64,000 bases of DNA, from the NCBI RefSeq assembly GCF_964283195.1, contig NZ_CAXYLH010000004.1, one strand, 5' to 3'. Position 1 is the first letter of the stretch. Every line of letters begins with the position of its first letter. This document shows, piece after piece, positions 51,721-59,960 of this stretch. The notes beneath the pieces were generated by a model. That model searched no databases. It was given only the letters and a program-made list of their open reading frames with translations, and was not told where the DNA came from. Origin of the DNA: Paratractidigestivibacter sp003150175 (GTDB taxonomy: Bacteria > Actinomycetota > Coriobacteriia > Coriobacteriales > Atopobiaceae). The translations under genes were made by a program, and so were the position numbers.

Positions 51721-52556
51721 TGACCGAGTTTGATTTCGTGGGCGCCGCTCTCGACGAGGTTCGCGCCTCTTGCCCGCTTGTGCACTGCATCACCAACTAC
51801 GTGACCGTCAACGACTGCGCCAACGCGCTTTTGGCCATCGGCGGAAGCCCCATCATGAGCGATGAGCCCGCCGACGCGGCCCAGATCACGCGTATCTGCG
51901 GCGGTCTCGACCTGAACATCGGCACCCTGAACAGCCGCTCCATCGAGGGCATGCATGCCGCCGGCAAGGTCGCCGGCGAGCTCGGCCACAAAATCTTGCT
52001 CGACCCCGTCGGCGCCGGCGCCTCAGACCTGCGCACGGATACCGCGAGCGCGCTTCTGGACGAGCTCCCGGTCACGCTCCTGCGCGGCAACATGAGCGAG
52101 ATCAAGGCCGTTGCAGGCGCTGCCGCCGCTACGCGTGGCGTCGACGCGAACCCCGACGATGCCGTGACCGACGCGAACCTTACCGAGTCGGCAGCCTTCG
52201 CCCGCTCCCTTGCGGCAAAGGCCGGTTGCGTCGTGGCCGTCACCGGTGCGATCGACCTCGTCGCCGACGCCGACCGCGCGTATGCCGTGCGCAACGGCCT
52301 TCCCGTCATGGGAAAGGTCACGGGCACGGGCTGCATGCTCTCGGCCATCGCGCCGGCCTTCCTCGTGGCTCACGACGACGCGCTCGAGGCCGCCGTCGCC
52401 GCGGTTGCCGCCATGGGCCTTGCCGGTCAGATCGCCGGCGGCCGCATGGGCGAACTCGACGGCAACGGGAGCTTCCGCACCTACCTGCTCGACGCGCTCT
52501 ACAACATGACGGGCGCGCAGCTTGCGGCGGGCGCGCGCGTCGAGAAGGTCGCGTGA
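51720..52556 (+). CDS. thiM: Hydroxyethylthiazole kinase
   Basis: Phosphorylates the thiazole alcohol in salvage. 278 residues. PLVHCITNYVTVNDCANALLA at the N-terminus (given here as 20 or fewer: PLVHCITNYVTVNDCANALL), LLDPVGAGASD, LRGNMSEIKA, VVAVTGAIDLV and the catalytic Cys in GTGCMLSAIAPAF. One-base overlaps on both sides indicate translational coupling. Its presence without thiG/thiS nearby suggests thiazole is salvaged here or made elsewhere. Confidence 0.96.
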   Translation: MTEFDFVGAALDEVRASCPLVHCITNYVTVNDCANALLAIGGSPIMSDEPADAAQITRICGGLDLNIGTLNSRSIEGMHAAGKVAGELGHKILLDPVGAGASDLRTDTASALLDELPVTLLRGNMSEIKAVAGAAAATRGVDANPDDAVTDANLTESAAFARSLAAKAGCVVAVTGAIDLVADADRAYAVRNGLPVMGKVTGTGCMLSAIAPAFLVAHDDALEAAVAAVAAMGLAGQIAGGRMGELDGNGSFRTYLLDALYNMTGAQLAAGARVEKVA

Positions 52557-53323
52557 TGGCCGGCGCGGTGGGCAAAGACGCGGGCCGCGCGGCGGCTTGC
52601 GACGCGGCAGTCGCGGAAGGCCGTGCGGCGGCCGGCGCAGCGGGCAAGAAGCTCGTCCCCTGCGCCCGCGGCCGCTGGTCTGCCGAGCAGATCCGCAGCT
52701 CGATGCTGCTCTACGCCGTGACCGACCGCGCATGGCTCCGGGGCCGGGAGCTCCGCGACTGCGTGCGCGACGCCATTGCGGGCGGCGCGACCTTCGTCCA
52801 GCTCCGCGAGAAGCACGCGGGGCATGACGAGGTCCTCTCGCTCGCGCGAGAGCTCAAGGCCGTTTGCGCCGAGGCCGGCGTCCCGTTCGTGATCGACGAC
52901 GACGTCGAACTCGCGGCCGAGGTCGGGGCCGACGGCGTCCACGTCGGCCAGTCCGACATGGCCTGCGCGGCGGCGCGCCGCGTCCTCGGCGAGGACGCGA
53001 TCGTCGGCGTGAGCGCCCAGACGGTGGAGGAGGCCCTCGATGCCGAGGCCGCCGGTGCCGATTACCTGGGCGTGGGAGCCCTGCACCCGACGCCCACCAA
53101 GCCCGATGCGGTGGATGTCACCATGGATGAGCTGCGGCGAATTTGCGACGCGGTGTCCATTCCGGTCGTCGGCATCGGTGGCGTCGACGCGGCGAGCGCC
53201 CATGAGCTCGCGGGCACCGGCGTGGACGGCGGGGCGGTCGTCTCGGCGATCTTCGCCGCGGACGATTGCCGGGCCGCCGCGGAGAGGCTCGTCTCGGCGC
53301 TGCGCGAGGCGGTAGGGGAGTGA
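52556..53323 (+). CDS. thiE: Thiamine-phosphate synthase
   Basis: Joins HMP-PP and thiazole phosphate. 255 residues, about 40 longer than usual because of an Ala-rich N-terminal extension (MAGAVGKDAGRAAACDAAVA). Core: LLYAVTDRAWL, GATFVQLREKHAG, FVIDDDVELAAEVGADGVHV (20), VGQSDM, GADYLGVGALHPTPTK and VVGIGGV. The first ATG overlaps the thiM stop; no later start has a good RBS, so the extension may be translated. Confidence 0.93.
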   Translation: MAGAVGKDAGRAAACDAAVAEGRAAAGAAGKKLVPCARGRWSAEQIRSSMLLYAVTDRAWLRGRELRDCVRDAIAGGATFVQLREKHAGHDEVLSLARELKAVCAEAGVPFVIDDDVELAAEVGADGVHVGQSDMACAAARRVLGEDAIVGVSAQTVEEALDAEAAGADYLGVGALHPTPTKPDAVDVTMDELRRICDAVSIPVVGIGGVDAASAHELAGTGVDGGAVVSAIFAADDCRAAAERLVSALREAVGE

Positions 53324-54366
53324 GTGGGGCAAGGAGGCGCGCGCCCGGCTTTGCTTGCGACGTGCCCGACTCGGCCTGCGGCGCGCCCGACTTGGCTTGC
53401 GGCGCGCCCGCTTCGCCGCGCCTTCGCTCCGTGCTCAGCGTCGCCGGATCCGACTCATCCGGCGGCGCGGGCATCCAAGCGGACATAAAGACGATCGAGG
53501 CCATGGGCCTCTTTGCGCAGACCGCCGTCACGGCGCTCACCGCGCAGAACACGACGGGCGTGCTTGCCGTCGCCGCGACCGAACCGGATATGGTCGCCGC
53601 GCAGATTGACGCCGTCTTCGCCGACATCGTGCCCGATGCGGTCAAGATCGGGATGGTCCCTTCGGGCGACGCAGCCCGCGAGATCGCCGAGCGCCTGTGC
53701 TCCCACGGTGCGCGCAACATCATCGTCGATCCCGTGATGGTCGCCACGAGCGGCGCCGCGCTCGCGGACGGCGGCTCCGTGGCCGTCGAGGCGGTGGAGC
53801 TCTTCGGGATGGCGACGGTCGTAACGCCGAACATTCCCGAGGCGGAGGCGCTCCTGGGGCTCATCGGGAGCGGGGGCGGCGGGCTTGCCAACGGCGTTGC
53901 CAAGAAGGGCGGCCCACTTGAATGCGGGGACGGCACGGGGAGCGGCGGACTTGCCGATAACTGGGGCAATGCCGCGGGCGAGCGCGATGTCGCGAGCGGA
54001 CGCAATGCCGTCAAGATCACATCCGAAGCCGATGCCGAGGCGGCTGCCCGTGCCCTCGCGGAGCACTTCGGCTGCGCGTTTCTTGTCAAAGGCGGGCACG
54101 GCGCCCACGGCGCGAATGACGTGCTTGCCGCGGCGGAGGGCGGTGTCCGCTGGTTCCGTTCCGAGCGCGTGGACAACCCGAACACGCACGGCACGGGCTG
54201 CACGCTCTCGTCCGCCATCGCGTGCGGGCTCGCGCGCGGCCTCGACCTCGGCGACGCCGTCGTCGCTGCGAAGGACTACCTCACCGGCTGTCTCCGCGCC
54301 GGCCTCGACCTCGGCCGCGGCTCCGGTCCCCTCGACCACATGTGGGCTTATCGCCATCGCCGCTAA
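53320..54366 (+). CDS. thiD: Hydroxymethylpyrimidine (phosphate) kinase
   Basis: Phosphorylates HMP and HMP-P. 348 residues against the usual 260-275. Two extra parts: an N-terminal 35 residues with the near-repeats CDVPDSACGAP and DLACGAPA, and a Gly-rich insert (about residues 185-235) after the TPNIPEAEALLGL motif. Core motifs VAGSDSSGGAGIQADIKT, GMVPSGDA, VVDPVMVATSG-like IIVDPVMVATSG, FLVKGGHG and NTHGTGCTLSSAIA are intact. GTG start overlaps the thiE stop (GTGA). Confidence 0.93.
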   Translation: MSGARRRAPGFACDVPDSACGAPDLACGAPASPRLRSVLSVAGSDSSGGAGIQADIKTIEAMGLFAQTAVTALTAQNTTGVLAVAATEPDMVAAQIDAVFADIVPDAVKIGMVPSGDAAREIAERLCSHGARNIIVDPVMVATSGAALADGGSVAVEAVELFGMATVVTPNIPEAEALLGLIGSGGGGLANGVAKKGGPLECGDGTGSGGLADNWGNAAGERDVASGRNAVKITSEADAEAAARALAEHFGCAFLVKGGHGAHGANDVLAAAEGGVRWFRSERVDNPNTHGTGCTLSSAIACGLARGLDLGDAVVAAKDYLTGCLRAGLDLGRGSGPLDHMWAYRHRR

Positions 54367-54824
54367 CCCACCAACACTGGGTGACAGTCATTGCGTGCAG
54401 CTTATTCTGCCACCCATCACTGCGGGACAGACATCACTGGGTGACAGTCATTGCGTGCAGCTTTTGGGGACATACATCATCCGGTGCCACCCATCACGCA
54501 ATGACTGTCACCCAGCGTTGGTGAACCCGCCGTCGCTCGGCGACGCTGGGCGACGGGACGGAGCAGCGTGCTCTTCTGTGCGGGAGAGAAGTCTTCTCTC
54601 CCGAAGAGCAGGCTTCTCTTCCCGGTTTCCTGACGAGAGAAGACTTCTCGAAAGAAGGGCAGCCTTCTTTTCTGCGCAGAATAGAAGGCTGCCCTTCGTC
54701 TCTTGTCGACCGAGCCGCCGAGGTGGTTCCGGGAAGCTGCAAGAAAGCTGCAGCCAATGACTGTTACCGGCTGATGGGTGTCCCAGAAAGCTGCACGCAA
54801 TGACTGTCACCCAGTGTTGGTGGG
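54367..54824. repeat. 458-bp element with perfect 37-bp inverted ends
   Basis: 54367-54403 and 54788-54824 are exact inverse copies, built around CTGGGTGACAGTCATTGCGT. Internal copies of the same word lie at 54437 (direct), 54498 (inverse) and about 54752 (inverse, diverged). Between them are further inverted pairs: GAGAAGTCTTCTCTC (54586) with GAGAGAAGACTTCTC (54635), and a perfect 15-base stem GAAGGGCAGCCTTCT (54654) / AGAAGGCTGCCCTTC (54683) whose loop contains TTCTGCGCAGAA. No gene inside; it separates convergent thiD and the ABC ATPase. Related to 16080-16190. Confidence 0.9.
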
Positions 54825-54826
54825 GG

Positions 54827-55657
54827 CTAGGCGCTGTGCTTGCGGACGGCGTCGTAGGTGAAGGTGCTCAGGAACCGCTGCGCGCGCTCGGTCGCCGGGT
54901 GGGCAAAGAAGCGCTCGGGGATGTCCTGCTCGACGATGCCGCCGCCGTCGAAGAAGAGCACGCGGTCAGCCACGGCGCGCGCGAACTGCATCTCGTGCGT
55001 GACGATGACCATGGTCTTGCCCTCGCGCGCGAGGTCGAGGATGACGTCGAGGACCTCGCGGACCATCTCGGGGTCGAGCGCGGCAGTGACCTCGTCGAGG
55101 AGCAGCAGCTCGGGCTCCATGGCGAGCGCGCGGGCGATGGCCACGCGCTGCTTCTGTCCGCCGGAGAGCTGGCGCGGGTAGCTCGACGCCTTGTCGGCGA
55201 GGCCCACGCGCTCGAGCAGCGCCCGGGCCTGCGCCTCGGCCTCCTCGCGTGCCACGCCGCGGGCCTTCATCGGCGCGAGCGTGATGTTGTCGAGCACGGT
55301 CATGTGCGGAAAGAGGTCGTAGCTCTGGAACACCATGCCGACCTTCTGGCGCAGCTCGACGAGTCCGCGCTCGTCGGCGTCCACGGACTTCCCGGCGACC
55401 TTGACGCTGCCGCCCTGGATGGGCTCGAGCGCGTTCAGGCAACGCAGGAAAGTGGACTTGCCGCAGCCCGAGGGCCCGATGATCACGATGACCTCGCCGC
55501 GCTTGACCTCGAGCGATATGTCGTCGAGGACCACGTGGTCGCCGTAGGCCTTGTGCAGGTGCTCGACGGAAAGAAGGACGTCCTTCTCGCCGCCGTCGGC
55601 AGCCCCGGCCGCCGCCGCGCCCGCGCCCAGCTGCGCGTTGTTCTTCTCGTCGCTCAT
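54827..55657 (-). CDS. Polar amino acid ABC transporter ATPase
   Basis: GlnQ/HisP-type ATPase, 276 residues. Walker A IGPSGCGKST, Q-loop VFQSYDLFPHMTVLDN, signature LSGGQKQRVAIARAL, Walker B LLLLDEVTAALDPEMV and switch His VTHEMQFARAVADR. About 28 extra hydrophilic residues at the N-terminus. Third gene of a minus-strand operon with two permeases; the binding protein is transcribed the other way from 57287. Confidence 0.94.
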   Translation of the reverse strand: MSDEKNNAQLGAGAAAAGAADGGEKDVLLSVEHLHKAYGDHVVLDDISLEVKRGEVIVIIGPSGCGKSTFLRCLNALEPIQGGSVKVAGKSVDADERGLVELRQKVGMVFQSYDLFPHMTVLDNITLAPMKARGVAREEAEAQARALLERVGLADKASSYPRQLSGGQKQRVAIARALAMEPELLLLDEVTAALDPEMVREVLDVILDLAREGKTMVIVTHEMQFARAVADRVLFFDGGGIVEQDIPERFFAHPATERAQRFLSTFTYDAVRKHSA

Positions 55658-55667
55658 GGATGGCCCC

Positions 55668-56342
55668 CTAGTTCCACTTCTTTGACAGGTGATTCGCGAG
55701 CAGGCTCACGGGCCAGCACACGGCGAAGTACAGCAACATGATGGTTCCGTAGACCCCGAAGACCGCGTTCGGCGAGGTCATGCGGTTGGCCTCGATGATC
55801 TGCTGGCCGACCTTCATCATCTCGATGATGCCGATCATCAGCAGAAGCGAGGTGGTCTTGACCATGCGGGTGATGAGGTTGATGGCGGCGGGCACGAGCC
55901 GGCGGACCGCCTGCGGGATGACGACGTAGCGGTAGGCCTGCGCGCGCGTGAGGCCGAGGGCGGCTGCGCTCTCGTACTGGTGGCGTGGGGTGCTGGCCAG
56001 CGCGCCGCGCACGAGGTCGCCCATCTCGCCGGTGCCCCAGAAGGTGAAGACGATGATGGCGGAGAACTCGGCGGTCAGGTTGATGCCGAGCACGCGCGTC
56101 GCGCCGAAGAACACAATGTAGAGCAGCGCGAGCTGCGGCATGATGCGGACAATCTCGAGGTACAGGCGGCTGATCGCGCGCGCCACGGGGTTCTCCCACA
56201 TCATGAAGATGCCCAGCAGCACGCCCAGCACGAGCGAGAGCGCCACGCTGATGCCGCTGATCTGCACGGCGATCCACAGGCCTTGCAGCAGGCGCATCAT
56301 GTTCGTCCCCTTAAAGAGGACGTCAATCCCCAAAGCTTCCAC
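55668..56342 (-). CDS. Amino acid ABC transporter permease
   Basis: HisM/GlnP-type permease of 224 residues, five to six helices. EAA-loop region SAAALGLTRAQAYRYVVIPQ and QAVRRLVPAAINLITRMVK are typical of the His/Glu/Gln family. Overlaps the end of the other permease gene by 20 bases, so the two are coupled and form a heterodimer. Confidence 0.93.
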   Translation of the reverse strand: MEALGIDVLFKGTNMMRLLQGLWIAVQISGISVALSLVLGVLLGIFMMWENPVARAISRLYLEIVRIMPQLALLYIVFFGATRVLGINLTAEFSAIIVFTFWGTGEMGDLVRGALASTPRHQYESAAALGLTRAQAYRYVVIPQAVRRLVPAAINLITRMVKTTSLLLMIGIIEMMKVGQQIIEANRMTSPNAVFGVYGTIMLLYFAVCWPVSLLANHLSKKWN

Positions 56343-56982
56343 GGCGCAGCCTCCTTTCGATGACGCTGCCGGCGATGCTCACGGGCAGGAGAATGGCGAG
56401 GTAAAAGAGCACGAGCATGACCAGGCACTCCGTCGTGCGGTAGTAGAGCCCCATGAGGTCCTTGGTCACGAACATGAGGTCCATGAGGCTGATGGCGGAG
56501 AACACGCTCGTCTCTTTGAGCAGGAAGATCACGTTGGCGACGAAGCTCGGGAAGGCGAGCGTCACCGCCTGGGGGAGGATGACGTAGCGGACGGCCTGCA
56601 TGCGGGTGAGGCCGAGCGCCAGCGAGCTCTCGCGCTGGATGGCGTCGACCGATTCGAAGCCGGAGCGGAACGACTCGGCCATGTACGCGCCGCCGTGCAG
56701 GGCGAGGCCGAACGCGCCGCAGAACTCCGGCGTGATGCTCAGGCCGAAGCGCGGCAGGCCGAAGTAAAAGAAGAACAGCTGGATGAGCAGCGGCGTGTTG
56801 CGGAACAGCTCCACGTATGCGCGGCACAGCTGGCGCGCGACGGGAACGCGGAAGTGGATGACGAGCGCGACGGCGAGGCCGATGACGATCGCCCCGGCGA
56901 TGCCCGCCCAGCCGATGCCCAGCGTGAGTAGCGCCGCGTCTTTGTAGAGCGGAAGGTAGTCCGCCATTGCTTGCAGGTCCAA
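56323..56982 (-). CDS. Amino acid ABC transporter permease
   Basis: Second HisQ/GlnP-type permease, 219 residues. NTPLLIQLFFFYFGLPRFGL and the EAA loop ESSLALGLTRMQAVRYVILP are visible, the latter almost the same as in the partner subunit, pointing to an old duplication. First gene of the minus-strand operon; it diverges from the binding-protein gene across a 304-base region with repeated CGGCTAGGAATT. Confidence 0.93.
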   Translation of the reverse strand: MDLQAMADYLPLYKDAALLTLGIGWAGIAGAIVIGLAVALVIHFRVPVARQLCRAYVELFRNTPLLIQLFFFYFGLPRFGLSITPEFCGAFGLALHGGAYMAESFRSGFESVDAIQRESSLALGLTRMQAVRYVILPQAVTLAFPSFVANVIFLLKETSVFSAISLMDLMFVTKDLMGLYYRTTECLVMLVLFYLAILLPVSIAGSVIERRLRRGSFGD

Positions 56983-57286
56983 AACAAATCCCCTCGATAG
57001 CGTGACGGAAACTATAAACCCAGCCAGCGGCTAGGAATTCACAATCCTAGGTCTCGTAACACAGAAGTCAAGCGGCGCGCGGGTTCGCAATGGGGAATAA
57101 CGGGTTATCGGAAATAGCGTAACGAGCGCATCTACGCAGGTAATCAGCCATGTTTTGACGCTCGCGGCGCGCAACCGCGAATAATTCCCATTGAACGGCT
57201 AGGAATTACGTGCTTTACTCGTCCCTGCCATTGCACGAGCCGCCGGCACAACCATCGCCGCGGCAGACTCACAAGGAGAGAACATC
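56983..57286. promoter_or_regulatory. Divergent control region of the amino acid transporter
   Basis: 304 bases without a gene. CGGCTAGGAATT occurs twice in the same direction (57028-57039 and 57196-57207), one near each promoter. The left copy forms a dyad CTAGGA-N8-TCCTAG (57031-57050). AATGGGGAATAA (about 57089) and AATAATTCCCATT (about 57180) are near-inverse words. The layout suggests one regulator acting on both transcripts. Confidence 0.45.
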
Positions 57287-58186
57287 ATGGCAGCCAGCAT
57301 TTCCCGTAGGCACTTCCTCACGTCCGCCTTCGCGACCGCCGCGCTCTTCGGCTCCGTCGCCCTCGGCGGCTGCAGCATCAGCGCAACCTCCGACGGCGGC
57401 TCCAACGCGGGCTCGAGCGCTTCTTCCCAGTCGGGCTTTCGCTCCCTCGATGACATAAAGAAGTCCGGCAAGATCGTCATCGGCGTGTTCTCCGACAAGA
57501 GCCCTTTCGGCTTCGTCGACGAGAACGGCGAGTACCAGGGCTATGACGTCGAGCTCGCCCGCCAGATCGGCACCGACCTGGGCGTCGACGTGGAGTTCGT
57601 CTCGACCGAGGCGGCCAACCGCGTCGAGTACCTCGGGACCAACAAGGTCGACCTCATCCTCGCCAACTTCACCGTGACCGACGAGCGCGCCGAGAAGGTC
57701 GACTTTGCCGAGCCCTACATGAACGTCGCCCTCGGTGTCGTCTCGCACAAGGACAACGTCGTCACCGATCTTTCGCAGGTGGGCGACCGCACCGTCATCG
57801 TGATCTCGGGCACGACCGCCGAGACCTACCTCACCAAGCACAACCCCGACTTGAAGCTCGAGAAGTACGACACCTACGCCGCCGCGAAGACCGCGTTCGA
57901 GAACAACAAGGACGCCGTCTGGGCCAACGACAACACCGAGGTCATCGCCTTCGCCAAGGCCTCCGGCAGCGACGAGTACGTCGTGGGCATCGACGAGCTC
58001 GGCGACAAGGACACCATCGCCCCGGCCGTCGCCAAGGGCAACTCTGAGCTGCTCGACTGGGTCAACAACGAGCTCAACGACCTCGGCGCAAAGAAGTTCT
58101 TCCACTCCGACTACGAGAAGACGCTGAAGGACACCTACGGTTCCGACTACGAGGACACCCTCGTCGTGGAGCCCTCCGCGAAGTAG
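57287..58186 (+). CDS. Amino acid-binding lipoprotein (SBP family 3)
   Basis: Extracytoplasmic substrate-binding protein, 299 residues. The signal region has a twin-arginine-like SRRHFLTSAF and a lipobox ALGGCS, so it may be a Tat-exported lipoprotein. Mature domain: KIVIGVFSDKSPFGFVDENG, YQGYDVELARQIGTDLGVDV (20), AEPYMNVALGVV and TAETYLTKHNPDL match family 3 (polar amino acids). ATG with AAGGAGAG upstream. Divergent from its permease/ATPase operon; ends at a hairpin. Confidence 0.93.
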   Translation: MAASISRRHFLTSAFATAALFGSVALGGCSISATSDGGSNAGSSASSQSGFRSLDDIKKSGKIVIGVFSDKSPFGFVDENGEYQGYDVELARQIGTDLGVDVEFVSTEAANRVEYLGTNKVDLILANFTVTDERAEKVDFAEPYMNVALGVVSHKDNVVTDLSQVGDRTVIVISGTTAETYLTKHNPDLKLEKYDTYAAAKTAFENNKDAVWANDNTEVIAFAKASGSDEYVVGIDELGDKDTIAPAVAKGNSELLDWVNNELNDLGAKKFFHSDYEKTLKDTYGSDYEDTLVVEPSAK

Positions 58187-58210
58187 CGCTTCTTGCCGAC
58201 TGCAGCTTGG

Positions 58211-58266
58211 GGACGGGCACGGGCTTTCCGGGAAATCGCGCCGGAAGGTTCGTGCCCGTCCTTCGT
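58211..58266 (+). terminator. Terminator of the binding-protein gene
   Basis: GGACGGGCACG (58211-58221) pairs with CGTGCCCGTCC (58251-58261), with an inner CTTTCCGG/CCGGAAGG stem, then TTCGTTG. Confidence 0.75.
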
Positions 58267-58318
58267 TGTCGCCTGACCTACAATGGTGGCCGATAAACGC
58301 CAGCTTGGAGGCCTACCC

Positions 58319-59104
58319 ATGATTCGCATCGCCTGCGATGTGCACACGCACACGCTCTTCTCGCGCCACGCCTACTCGACCGTGGAGGAGGACGTGCGTG
58401 CCGCGGCCGCCCAGAACCTCGAGCTCTTGGGCATCACGGACCATTTCTCGTGCATGCTCTTCAACGAGCAGACTCTGAAGAACTTCCAGTTCTTCATCAA
58501 CACGACCGTCTGGCCGCGCGAGTGGATGGGCGTGCGCCTCCTGCACGGCTGCGAGGCCGACATCGTCGACACCGAGGGCCACCTCTTTGGCTGGGACATC
58601 CCGGTGCACGAGAACATCACCGAGGAGCCGCGCCGCGAGTCCACCCTTAAGGAGAAGTGCTTCGACTCCTGCGACTACGTGATCGCGAGCATCCACCGCT
58701 CCGACTTCTGCGACGAGGCCACGCGCGCGCAGAACACCCAGATGTACATCAACGTCCTGCAGGACCCGAAGGTGCTCATCCTCGGGCACGTGGGCCGCTC
58801 GGGCGTCGACTTCGAGCTCGACCCGGTGCTCGAGGCCGCCCGCGACCTCGGCAAGCTCATCGAGATCAACGAGACGAGCATCTCGAAGCCCTCGAACATC
58901 CGCAAGTCGCTGCGCCGCTGCGAGGACGTCGCGCGCCGCTGCGCGGAGCTCGGCTGCATGGTCAGCTTCGGCTCGGACGCGCACATCGCGCCCTCCATCG
59001 GCGTCTACCCGAAGACCAAGGAGCTCCTCGAGTCCATCGACTTCCCGGCGGAGCTCGTCGCCTGCTCCAGTGCCCAGAAGTTCCTCTCGCTCCTGTCGAG
59101 GTAG
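58319..59104 (+). CDS. PHP-domain phosphoesterase (YcdX-like)
   Basis: Metal-dependent phosphoesterase, 261 residues. PHP ligands: CDVHTHTLFSRHAYS, GITDHFSCM, GCEADIVDTEGH, IASIHRSDFC, LGHVGRSGVD, EINETS and SFGSDAHIAPSIG. YcdX-type members hydrolyse small phosphate esters; the substrate here is unknown. ATG with GGAGG seven bases upstream. Single gene, convergent with xth. Confidence 0.9.
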   Translation: MIRIACDVHTHTLFSRHAYSTVEEDVRAAAAQNLELLGITDHFSCMLFNEQTLKNFQFFINTTVWPREWMGVRLLHGCEADIVDTEGHLFGWDIPVHENITEEPRRESTLKEKCFDSCDYVIASIHRSDFCDEATRAQNTQMYINVLQDPKVLILGHVGRSGVDFELDPVLEAARDLGKLIEINETSISKPSNIRKSLRRCEDVARRCAELGCMVSFGSDAHIAPSIGVYPKTKELLESIDFPAELVACSSAQKFLSLLSR

Positions 59105-59165
59105 AGGACCGCGCCCCGGCCCCGGCCCAGGCCGCGAGCCGCCCCGAGGCCGCCCCGGGCCGCTG

Positions 59166-59933
59166 CTACAGGTCGATGACGAGCTCGACGGGGCAGTGGT
59201 CGCTGCCGAAGACCTCGTCGTGGATGCTCGTATCGACCACGCGGTCGGCGACGTCGTCGCTCACCAGGAAGTAGTCGATGCGCCAGCCGGCGTTGTTCTT
59301 CCTCGCGTTGAAGCGGTAGCTCCACCAGCTGTAGGCGCCCGTGGCGTCGGGGTGCTGCGCGCGGAACGTGTCGGTGAAGCCGGCGTCCAGAAGCGTCCCG
59401 AAGCTCGCGCGCTCCTCGTCCGAGAACCCGGCGTTGCCGCGGTTCGACTTCGGGTTCTTGAGGTCGATCTCCTCGTGTGCGACGTTGAAGTCGCCGCAGG
59501 TCACCACAGGTTTCTGGGCGGCGAGGCCCACGAGGAACTCGCGGTAGGCGCCGTCCCACTCGAGCCGCTCGTCCAGCCGTGCGAGCTCGTTTTTGGCGTT
59601 GGGCGTGTAGACGTCGACGAACCAGAACCCGGGGAACTCGAGCGCGCAGACGCGCCCCTCGTCGTCAGCGCACGCACATCCGATCTGCCGCACGACCTGC
59701 AGCGGCTCCTCGCGGCTGAACACGGCTGTCCCGGAATACCCCTTGCGATCGGCGAAGCTCCAGGTCTGCGTGTACCCCGGCAGGTCGAGCTCGAGCTGGC
59801 CCGCCTGCAGCTTGGTCTCCTGCACTGCGAACACGTCGGCGTCGAGCGCGGCAAAGACATCCGCGAAGCTCGGGTCCTTCTTTACGACGGCGCGCAGGCC
59901 GTTGACGTTCCAAGAAACGAATCTCTTTTGCAT
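59166..59933 (-). CDS. xth: Exodeoxyribonuclease III
   Basis: AP endonuclease and 3'-5' exonuclease for base-excision repair. 255 residues. KRFVSWNVNGLRAV, catalytic Glu in VFAVQETKLQ, Tyr/Asp region FVDVYTPNAKN and CGDFNVAHEEIDLKNP, WRIDYFLVSDDV and the final His in FGSDHCPVELVIDL. ATG is chosen because the family N-terminus starts there and GGGGAC lies five bases upstream. Confidence 0.96.
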   Translation of the reverse strand: MQKRFVSWNVNGLRAVVKKDPSFADVFAALDADVFAVQETKLQAGQLELDLPGYTQTWSFADRKGYSGTAVFSREEPLQVVRQIGCACADDEGRVCALEFPGFWFVDVYTPNAKNELARLDERLEWDGAYREFLVGLAAQKPVVTCGDFNVAHEEIDLKNPKSNRGNAGFSDEERASFGTLLDAGFTDTFRAQHPDATGAYSWWSYRFNARKNNAGWRIDYFLVSDDVADRVVDTSIHDEVFGSDHCPVELVIDL

Positions 59934-59960
59934 CCGAGTCCCCAATCCACGCCGGGCGAG

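Noticed and set aside
54367..54824. Insertion sequence
   Set aside because: Long inverted ends but no transposase frame inside; at most a non-autonomous element.
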